NCBI GenBank assembly: GCA_028285545.1
Contig: JANQPA010000020.1
Coordinates: 1 to 58,253 of the forward strand
Direction of reading: 5' to 3'
Length of the DNA: 58,253 nt
From: Saprospiraceae bacterium
GTDB taxonomy: Bacteria > Bacteroidota > Bacteroidia > Chitinophagales > Saprospiraceae
The notes under the pieces were generated by a model that ran no database searches, was not told the origin of the DNA, and worked only from the letters and a program-made list of their open reading frames with translations. The position numbers were made by a program, and so were the translations under genes. Below, in pieces: positions 51,897-58,253 of the stretch; position 1 is the stretch's first letter, and each line of letters opens with the position of its first letter.

Positions 51897-52757
51897 TTAA
51901 TTTTTATTAATAGTTACCACCGTATTTTTCACTGCTAAATCTTCATAAGCTGCCCGTTGACGGCCCAACCATTTCTGGAAATCTTCGATAGAAAGTTGCT
52001 TTGGTAGTTCATAATGATCACTCTCTGGATTATCTTCATTTAGAATAGGTTTGGAAAAATCATTTGGAGAAAAAATGACAATAAGTAAGACGGTCTCCAT
52101 ATTTTTTTCCGTAAACATAAAATAATCAGGAGCATTATTATCGCTAAACAAAACATATTCCGCATCTGCCTCTACCGGCTTGGAACTTCCTTCCATGCCA
52201 TCATAAGGAAGAAGGCATTGGACTTGATCTTCCATCATCAAATAGGCTGCCACAAAGCCTTTTACCGGGCTTCTGAAATAGACGAAAAAATCTTCATCAT
52301 TTAAAAAAGCCGAAGTTTTACATCTTTTATCGGGGCAATCTAATGGTTCTGCAATGAAATAGATAGGTGGTTTGGTTATAGCTTTGGCCCGGCCTTTAAC
52401 CGAACAACGCATCCATACATTATTTTTTGAATCAAAAACCTTCTGGCATGTTTCAGAGGTAGTAGATACCCAAGATCCTTTTACATAGGATTCTGAAACA
52501 GAGGTTATTTCTCCCGACTGTTCGTCAATGGTCATAACATTACCTTGGTAAATATCTCTTCCAAAAACATCTTCCAATGCTTTCTCTTTGGCCTTAATCA
52601 AGGCCAGGTATTGAGCTTCTTCCAGGGTCATGCCATCTTCAATTTCGATCTGCTCTGTTGCTTCCACTTTTACAGTTTTTACTTTTTGAGCCTGTGATGG
52701 CAGGCAAATAGAAAAAGTAAAAAGAAAAGAGAGGAAAGCTATGCTTATATTTCTCAT
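51897..52757 (-). CDS. Exported DUF4384 protein with LPP20-like N-terminus
   Basis: A signal peptide (to about 23) is followed by an LPP20/SIMPL-like helix-strand part (LEEAQYLALIKAKEKALEDV), then a DUF4384 domain (about 150-230: FFVYFRSPVKGFVAAYLMME, LLPYDGMEGSSKPVEADAEY). DUF4384 often accompanies caspase-like proteases, and one is encoded 1.1 kb upstream here. The protein is probably periplasmic; its function is unknown. Confidence 0.85.
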   Translation of the reverse strand: MRNISIAFLSFLFTFSICLPSQAQKVKTVKVEATEQIEIEDGMTLEEAQYLALIKAKEKALEDVFGRDIYQGNVMTIDEQSGEITSVSESYVKGSWVSTTSETCQKVFDSKNNVWMRCSVKGRAKAITKPPIYFIAEPLDCPDKRCKTSAFLNDEDFFVYFRSPVKGFVAAYLMMEDQVQCLLPYDGMEGSSKPVEADAEYVLFSDNNAPDYFMFTEKNMETVLLIVIFSPNDFSKPILNEDNPESDHYELPKQLSIEDFQKWLGRQRAAYEDLAVKNTVVTINKN

Positions 52758-52914
52758 ATGCGTTTTTTATCGGAGAAGGAAAGACATCTCAGAATTAAAC
52801 ATAAATTTTCATTGGTTAAAATCGTGGGCCGGGGAAAACAAAAAATATTATCCGGTTGAAATATAGTAGAAGCACATTGATAAAAAACAATCTACTTCTA
52901 CTTTAATTCAACCT

Positions 52915-53080
52915 TAGAAGCTGTTAAAACTTAATACTTCTGTTAATATGAGGCTGTTTTCCAGCTATATTTCGTTCCCAAAATACTCATTTAGCGCTGC
53001 TAAACTCCGTTTTTGGGGCCTCATCTAGCAGAAAAACAACTCTCATATTATTCAAAAAACTAAATTTTAACAGCTTCTTA
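52915..53080. repeat. 166-nt imperfect palindrome, MITE-like
   Basis: The ends TAGAAGCTGTTAAAA and TTTTAACAGCTTCTTA are inverted repeats. Inner parts TAATATGAGGCTG and CTCATATTA, then CCAAAA and TTTTTGG, and central TTTAGC-GCTGCTAAA also pair. The whole can fold into one long branched hairpin. No reading frame is present. It occupies most of the gap between the LPP20-like and DUF4384 genes. Confidence 0.7.
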
Positions 53081-53143
53081 GTTTTAAATTATTTTGGTTT
53101 CTTCGATGAGAAGAATCTTGGTTTAAGAAGGAGAAATAGTTTT

Positions 53144-53803
53144 CTATTTCCCATTCGTTTTATCCAAATTCAAAAGATTATCCAGCTTTTTGTGGAGGTC
53201 TTCTGATTTTTTTCTCAATTCATCACGAATGGTTTCTTTGGTCATTTCTAAAGCCAAATCCTGGTTATAAGCAATTCTAACTAGTGCTTCTACATTTTTG
53301 CCCATATCCTTATAAGCTTCAAAAAGAACAATTACTCTACCTAGTTTTTGAGTGATGATATTTTTGGCCGCTGTTACGGTTTCGGTAATAGAGGCAGCCT
53401 CTTCCTGAGTCAATTGCTCATTAGCAATACTTTGTTCGGTAAGTGCTGCGATATTAGATTCTATTTTACCTGCCAACTCTAATTTAGCTGCTTCCATAGC
53501 CTGGTTTTTGGCAGCAATTTTGGTACCACCAATTGCAGCTGCTTCGCCAGTAATATATTTATCTACTCCATAATCGTCTTTTTCTGTTTGACGCATATAG
53601 GCTTGCTCCAATTTAACAGCTAATGGGAGTGACCCAGGAGGTACATAATAACCTTTCTTTTCTAATCCTTTAGCTTCAGCTTTAGCAGACTTGGCTAATT
53701 TCTTTTGTGTTTTCTTACTCAATTGTGCATAGCTGGTAGTTGTACCAAGGGCTAGCAAAAGAACTAATAGAGAGCAGGCTTTTAAAAACATCTTTGTGTT
53801 CAT
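53144..53803 (-). CDS. Exported LPP20-like protein A
   Basis: The ATG at 53803 gives a signal peptide (MFLKACSLLVLLLALGTTT) and removes the apparent overlap with the caspase gene. The mature part has a Lys/Ala-rich helix, the block AAIGGTKIAAKNQAMEAAKL, LTQEEAASITETVTAAKNII, and a C-terminal coiled-coil helix (LRKKSEDLHKKLDNLLNL). It resembles LPP20/FlgP proteins. A close paralogue is encoded at 57366-58034. Confidence 0.82.
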   Translation of the reverse strand: MNTKMFLKACSLLVLLLALGTTTSYAQLSKKTQKKLAKSAKAEAKGLEKKGYYVPPGSLPLAVKLEQAYMRQTEKDDYGVDKYITGEAAAIGGTKIAAKNQAMEAAKLELAGKIESNIAALTEQSIANEQLTQEEAASITETVTAAKNIITQKLGRVIVLFEAYKDMGKNVEALVRIAYNQDLALEMTKETIRDELRKKSEDLHKKLDNLLNLDKTNGK

Positions 53804-53843
53804 AATCTTTAAATTTAATGCAAATTGATATAAATCATTTAGT

Positions 53844-55313
53844 TTATTGGAATGAAATAAAAGTTCCATCTTGATTACCTCCTTGGAGAGATGGGTTTTG
53901 ATCAACCCCATGCAATCGGCGGGCGGCATAAGTAACCTCACTGGTTACGTAGTCAAAAATCTCTTTGTAAGTTAATATCTGGTCCTTATTTGTATCTGAG
54001 TGTTCCCTGTCATGGATAGCTTTTAGAAAAAAGTAGGTAAACAATCCATGCTGCTTAGCATTGTACCAGGTGGATAATTGTGTACCCTCAGAGGAGGTAA
54101 TAACCACCGTTTTTTCATTTTTATTAGACACCGGACGAATGCGAATACCAATTGGAGAAACGTTCCTTAGCAATTCAGCTCCCGAAAAACAGGCATCGAT
54201 GATTACAGTCTTGGTACGTGCCGGAATCTTAGCCAGGTTTTTATAGAATAAATTTAAGGAATATCCGCCCAATTCCACATTATTTGGATCACATTCTACC
54301 GGAACAAAATAACCTTCTTTATCATTTAAGCCTGGAGCTCCATGTCCGGAATAAAAAACAAATACATCGGATTTTCCAGGTTTAACATAGTTGAATAATT
54401 TCCCTTTATGATTGTTAGAGGTGCCAAAATAAGTATCGAAATCTCCCTTTCTAGCATTCCGAACCATCAAAACATTCTCTGGTCGAAATCCGAGCACTTC
54501 TACTACATATTGCTGCATTCGGATGGCATCGCTAATGCCAAAGTCTACTCTTTTGGTATTTTCGTAGTTTCTGTTTCCAATAATAACCGCAATGGCATCT
54601 TCATTTCTCATCGTCGTTTTAGGTAACCTTTTACTGATATCATACTCATCATCCAGGTCCTGGTATGCTTTATTGGTATAATCCGAAAAGGAACCGTCAT
54701 CAGATACTGTCCGACTTTGAGGTAAGCGTATGTTTAGATCATCAACTTGTACCAAAAAATCGTCTTGTGGGTTATAGCCAATTTTATTTTTTATATCAAA
54801 AGTATAGTCTTTTTCATCAACAGAAACTCTTAAATAGCTAAGTACCCATGATTTATTTCGAATGACAAAGTCAGGTTCATAAAATTTTAGTCGCTTGGCA
54901 AGAGCAGCCTCTTTAAATTCCATTGCATCACTTAATGGAACAGGAATCACAACATCTCCAATTCGGTTAAGAGTAAGTTTAAAAGTTTCACGGTCTGCAT
55001 CATAACCCGAGATAAGGTATTTTTTAAAATTGATTTTCTCGATATGCTGCTGCATGTAAAAATCAATAGCACCTTGGGTCAATTCTTTTACTTTTTCATC
55101 TTTAGATGCAATCCGGCTCTGGTAATCGGCAGTTTTTTCAAATTCCCCCTTTACCAGCCACTCATTCATTTTTTCTTTTACCCTTTGTGTTATCAGTCCT
55201 TCCAGGTCAATGAAATAAATCTTTGACGGGTCTCGCTCTACCTGGGCGGTGGTTCTGCCTGTCCAGGTTACAAACAATAGGGCAACTAATAAGTATAATT
55301 TATAAGCTCTCAT
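53844..55313 (-). CDS. Exported caspase-like protease with EF-hand loop
   Basis: The 489-aa protein has a signal peptide (to about 23), an N-terminal domain of about 200 aa of unknown type, and a C14-type caspase domain from about residue 237 (IAVIIGNRNYENTKRVDFGI). Catalytic His324 lies in YSGHGAPG and Cys375 in IIDACFSG. At 440-451 is a canonical EF-hand calcium loop (DTNKDQILTYKE). Orthocaspases usually cut after Arg/Lys and may need calcium. It lies between the outer-membrane protein gene and the LPP20-like gene. Confidence 0.93.
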   Translation of the reverse strand: MRAYKLYLLVALLFVTWTGRTTAQVERDPSKIYFIDLEGLITQRVKEKMNEWLVKGEFEKTADYQSRIASKDEKVKELTQGAIDFYMQQHIEKINFKKYLISGYDADRETFKLTLNRIGDVVIPVPLSDAMEFKEAALAKRLKFYEPDFVIRNKSWVLSYLRVSVDEKDYTFDIKNKIGYNPQDDFLVQVDDLNIRLPQSRTVSDDGSFSDYTNKAYQDLDDEYDISKRLPKTTMRNEDAIAVIIGNRNYENTKRVDFGISDAIRMQQYVVEVLGFRPENVLMVRNARKGDFDTYFGTSNNHKGKLFNYVKPGKSDVFVFYSGHGAPGLNDKEGYFVPVECDPNNVELGGYSLNLFYKNLAKIPARTKTVIIDACFSGAELLRNVSPIGIRIRPVSNKNEKTVVITSSEGTQLSTWYNAKQHGLFTYFFLKAIHDREHSDTNKDQILTYKEIFDYVTSEVTYAARRLHGVDQNPSLQGGNQDGTFISFQ

Positions 55314-55344
55314 TTATTTTAGGTCTTTATGTGATTTACTTTTT

Positions 55345-55409
55345 TGTTCTATGTTCCTTGTTCCACGTTCCTTGTTGTACATGGAACAAGGAACATAGAA
55401 CATGGAACA
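55345..55409. repeat. Heptamer array (TGTTCCA type) with inverted copy
   Basis: The plus strand reads TGTTCTA, TGTTCCT, TGTTCCA, CGTTCCT, TGTTGTA; the minus strand reads TGTTCCA, TGTTCTA, TGTTCCT, TGTTCCA. The arms 55345-55365 and 55382-55402 are perfect 21-nt inverted repeats. The array lies between the outer-membrane protein and caspase genes. Confidence 0.92.
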
Positions 55410-55507
55410 GATTTATGGTTTTTTGGAGCTTTCAACGTTTAGTGCATGGTGAGGGAATGATGTACCCCCTTGGTTTATGTTTTTAGAAAACTTTCACATT
55501 TCCACTT

Positions 55508-56638
55508 TTAAAATCTCAATCCTAGCCTTAGGTAGGCAAAACCAAGCTTTAAATCAGCCTCTTTGCTTGGGTAAATATCTACCAATTCGGCACTATTGAA
55601 ACCATCATATTTTTGGTTAATCAGGTTAGCAAGGCTGAGGTCATACCCCAGTCCAAAAATGAGACTGCTTTTCGTAGGAGATTCAATTCCAATGGTTAAA
55701 CCATAATCCGTTTTTGAGAATGGAGTAGCCCCGTCATTGTCCTCAGGAAAATCCGGTCCTCCCAGATAATCAATCTCCAAATTGCTTTCCTGAACAAGAT
55801 TATAACCTCCATCATTGCAGAACAGTTCATATTCCATTTCTCCACTTCGGACCGCGCTTTGAGTAAGAGCAAAATAACCTCCTACCTGTAAAAAGCTGGA
55901 AAACTTAACTTTTGCATAGGCGCGATAATCGGTCAATTGAACCTTGGCTCTTTCGATGTCAAAATAATACTGACAGGAATAATTAAATTCTGTATCATTT
56001 CCCATATGTGAGTAAACCATATCCCTAGTCATATAGGCTCCTTCTATTTGAAGGTAGGTTCCTTCCTGAAGGCGAATTTCCAGCTGGGCACCAAAGCCAT
56101 AACCTATACCAATTTGACTTTCCAATTCAGAATCTACTCCCTCAAATACTCCATGCGTACCACCAGCATATCCCAAAATCCCGAGAGTAAATGGTTTGTT
56201 ATTACGTCGATCCTGCTTGCGTTGCATTTGCTGTTGACGCTCTTTTTTAGCCTGCTCCTCTCTTTGTTTTTGCTTTTCCAACCTGTCCGCAATAGATTGT
56301 GATTGAGTGGTATATTCAAGTAATAATCGGGCACTTTGAGGGGCCTCTAATTGGAAAACATCTTCTAAAACATCCCAAACGATTTTATAAGTCCCCCCAC
56401 TCTTAAGGTTTTCTCTGTCTCCAGAAAAGGTTTTCGCTTCAACTTCATTGTCTCCTGCTTTTATAAATATAGAGTTGATGTTATAAGTCAGGGTGGTTGT
56501 ATTATAAGGGATATCAAAAGAGATGATCAATTGAGCTCCATTTTGCTCAAAATCCGATGTGGTAATTGTTTCGACTACTTGCGCAGCAAGTGCCTGCCCA
56601 AAAAAGAGCAGTACTAGTAATGTAGATTGAATTTTCAT
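55508..56638 (-). CDS. Outer-membrane beta-barrel protein
   Basis: After a signal peptide (to about 19) comes a beta-rich domain (about 20-110, VVETITTSDFEQNGAQLIIS), a highly charged Gln/Arg-rich helix (about 115-148), and a C-terminal beta-barrel ending in ...FAYLRLGLRF, the terminal Phe typical of outer-membrane proteins. It lies upstream of the caspase gene on the same strand and may be co-transcribed. Confidence 0.84.
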   Translation of the reverse strand: MKIQSTLLVLLFFGQALAAQVVETITTSDFEQNGAQLIISFDIPYNTTTLTYNINSIFIKAGDNEVEAKTFSGDRENLKSGGTYKIVWDVLEDVFQLEAPQSARLLLEYTTQSQSIADRLEKQKQREEQAKKERQQQMQRKQDRRNNKPFTLGILGYAGGTHGVFEGVDSELESQIGIGYGFGAQLEIRLQEGTYLQIEGAYMTRDMVYSHMGNDTEFNYSCQYYFDIERAKVQLTDYRAYAKVKFSSFLQVGGYFALTQSAVRSGEMEYELFCNDGGYNLVQESNLEIDYLGGPDFPEDNDGATPFSKTDYGLTIGIESPTKSSLIFGLGYDLSLANLINQKYDGFNSAELVDIYPSKEADLKLGFAYLRLGLRF

Positions 56639-57365
56639 TTTCTGTAGGTGTTTCGCTTTATTGGTTTTTATACTCCAAAGTTATTATGAAATTGCTAGAA
56701 ATACAGGTTTTGTAATCTTTCAACACGTTAAATTTGGATTAAATCACAATAAATATTTTTTAAAAAATCAGCTCTTCTATTAAAAAAAGTTAAATAAAGA
56801 GCCCTTTTCAGTTTAATAGTTGTGTGTTTTCAGGCTTGATTAGATTTAAATTCAATTTGGACTTTTCCTTCAATCAACCTTTTCAAAACCTTTCATTAGT
56901 TAATAGAACAAAAAGGTAAAAGGTCATCAAAAAAAATAAAGAAAAATCAAATTTATTTTCTGAGCTCCATTCTAGGCAGTATTCAATTACTAAGTACCGA
57001 GCTCAGATCATCTATTCATTTGGTTTGCAGAGGTGATTAAATTGAGTAGAGAGTGACGAGATATGAGTTACAGCTATTGAGTATTTATAAACAAACTCAA
57101 TACTTTTACCTCGCACTCGTTACTCCTTTCTCAAAACAAAGGCTTTGGTTTTTTGTAGTTATTGAAGTTTGTTAAGTTATTCTTCAGACCTGAACAACAA
57201 GCTTAAACAACTTCATGGTGTAGTGTTGGGAATGGAAAAAAAGTAAGTAAGTATTACTATTTCATATTTCGATTTTCCATTTTATTTTCTTTCAAGGTTT
57301 TTGAGAGCTTGCCTGTCAAATCTTTTCTAATCTGTAGACATTTATTATGAAATTTAAGATTCCCA
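56639..57365. repeat. 727-nt gap with a degenerate heptamer array
   Basis: No gene is visible. At 57044-57126 the plus strand reads GAGTAGA, GAGTGAC, GAGATAT, GAGTTAC, AGCTATT, GAGTATT, and the minus strand GAGTAAC, GAGTGCG, AGGTAAA, AGTATTG. The rest is AT-rich and shows nothing else I can name; promoters for the outer-membrane protein gene probably lie near 56640-56800. Confidence 0.7.
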
Positions 57366-58034
57366 TTATTTCATATTCGCATCCATTTTCCGATCTAACT
57401 TGAGGAGGTGGTCTAATTTATCATGCAAATCCTCAGACTTTTTCTTCAACTCCTCTTTGATAGAATTCATGGTAATCGTATGGGCCATTTCTTTATCATA
57501 GGCAATCCTCACCAAGGATTCTACATTTTCGCCAACATCTCGATAAGCTTCAACCAAAAGTTTAATCATTCCCAATTTCTGTGAGATTATATTTTTGGCA
57601 GCAGTAACCGTTTCCGTTATGGAAGCAGCTTCTTCCTGAGTAAGCTGGTTGTTAGCAATGCTTTGCTCTGTTAAGGCAACAATATTGGATTCGATCTTGC
57701 CTGCTAATTCCAGTTTAGCAGCTTCCATGGCCTGATTTTTTGCTGAAATTTTAGTGCCTGCAATTGAAGCGGCTTCACCAACAATAAATTTTGGATAGCC
57801 TTCTTCATCTACTTCCAGTTGAATTTTATAGGCTTCATTCATCTGAGTACTAAGTGGGAGTGCACCCGGGGCCTCAGAATAGCCTTTTTCACGGGCTTCT
57901 TTTATTGCCTTTTTAGCTTCCTTAGCCAGCCTTTTGGCTTGCTTTTTGGTCAACTGAGCTTGCGCTGGAACACTGGCTATCAAGAGTGCGAATAGCCCGA
58001 AAAAGATTGTTTTGGTCATTTGATTGATAGACAT
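57366..58034 (-). CDS. Exported LPP20-like protein B
   Basis: A 222-aa paralogue of the protein at 53144-53803. It has a signal peptide (MTKTIFFGLFALLIASVPAQ, so the start may be Met6 at 58019), the shared block KNQAMEAAKLELAGKIESNI, EEAASITETVTAAKNIISQK, and a helical tail (LKKKSEDLHDKLDHLLKLD). The pair flanks the outer-membrane protein and caspase genes, which suggests a local duplication. Confidence 0.85.
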   Translation of the reverse strand: MSINQMTKTIFFGLFALLIASVPAQAQLTKKQAKRLAKEAKKAIKEAREKGYSEAPGALPLSTQMNEAYKIQLEVDEEGYPKFIVGEAASIAGTKISAKNQAMEAAKLELAGKIESNIVALTEQSIANNQLTQEEAASITETVTAAKNIISQKLGMIKLLVEAYRDVGENVESLVRIAYDKEMAHTITMNSIKEELKKKSEDLHDKLDHLLKLDRKMDANMK

Positions 58035-58160
58035 GACTCTTAGTTTTTATGGAACAATAAGATTCAATTCTATTCTTAGTGTCAAATGTTAAAATGAAGT
58101 ACCCATTGAAAGAGTAATTAATCACTTTGAATTTCTCTTATTTTAACAAACCTTATATAA

Positions 58161-58253
58161 TAGAGACAGATAGAGACAGATAGAGACAGATAGAGACAGA
58201 TAGAGACAGATAGAGACAGATAGAGACAGATAGAGACAGATAGAGACAGATAG
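58161..58253. repeat. Decamer tandem repeat TAGAGACAGA, cut by the window end
   Basis: Nine exact copies of TAGAGACAGA plus TAG run to the last base. The true length is unknown, because the window stops inside the array. It lies upstream of the LPP20-like gene on the minus strand. Confidence 0.95.

Overview
This 58 kb AT-rich window carries only protein-coding genes; I saw no rRNA, tRNA, insertion sequence or CRISPR array. It looks like a Bacteroidota chromosome, probably of the Saprospiria type. The reasons are C-terminal type IX secretion (T9SS) sorting domains on several proteins, a complete Bat operon next to moxR, the order pheT - coiled-coil gene - zapA - rny, DUF4105/DUF2141/PorT-like outer-membrane families, and a TTTG-N20-TAnnTTTG-like promoter. 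The class-level placement is inference.

Layout. 0.1-7 kb: a LytS-type histidine kinase, a DUF2141 protein, a lipoprotein, a BlaI-type repressor with an M56 membrane protease behind a triple operator, and a LytTR response regulator. 7-12 kb: pheT, a small coiled-coil gene, zapA and rny. 12-16 kb: a serine hydrolase, a small secreted protein, a membrane-bound LuxR-type regulator and a DUF4350-like protein. 16-24 kb (minus strand): moxR, DUF58, a batD-family membrane protein, batA, batB, batC, a shortened batD paralogue and batD. 24-30 kb: a lipoprotein hydrolase, a large T9SS protein with Ig-like repeats, an amidohydrolase that has lost its catalytic core, and a T9SS protein paired with a Sec-exported Hcp-like protein. 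30-36 kb: a TPR-CHAT protease-like protein, a secreted unknown, an ECF sigma factor and an anti-sigma-like TPR membrane protein. 36-43 kb: a metal/cofactor-binding lipoprotein, a sialidase-like lipoprotein, a broken thioredoxin gene, an outer-membrane protein-lptB-two lipoproteins operon and a PDZ/T9SS protein. 43-45 kb: an ECF sigma factor overlapping a membrane protein that joins an anti-sigma-like N-terminus to a periplasmic cytochrome c domain. 45-50 kb: a TPM-domain protein, a DUF4105 protein and an S9 peptidase. 50-58 kb (minus strand): a transglutaminase-like protein, a DUF4384 protein, two paralogous LPP20-like proteins, a secreted caspase-like protease with an EF-hand loop, and an outer-membrane beta-barrel protein.

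Three observations stand out. First, the same TACGA-N6-TCGTA operator that occurs three times before the BlaI/M56 operon occurs once more, 40 kb away, before the PDZ/T9SS gene, which suggests a small BlaI regulon. Second, the ECF sigma/cytochrome c pair looks like a redox- or heme-sensing transmembrane anti-sigma system, and near-identical 46-nt two-hairpin elements lie on both sides of it. Third, the intergenic DNA is full of short tandem arrays in three unit lengths: hexamers (CAATNN), heptamers (mostly RGTNNNN) and octamers (CNNATYTR passing into NNATCANN). The sequence of the unit differs from place to place but its length and core are kept. Many arrays are followed by their own inverted copy, and most sit at gene 3' ends, in some cases containing the stop codon.
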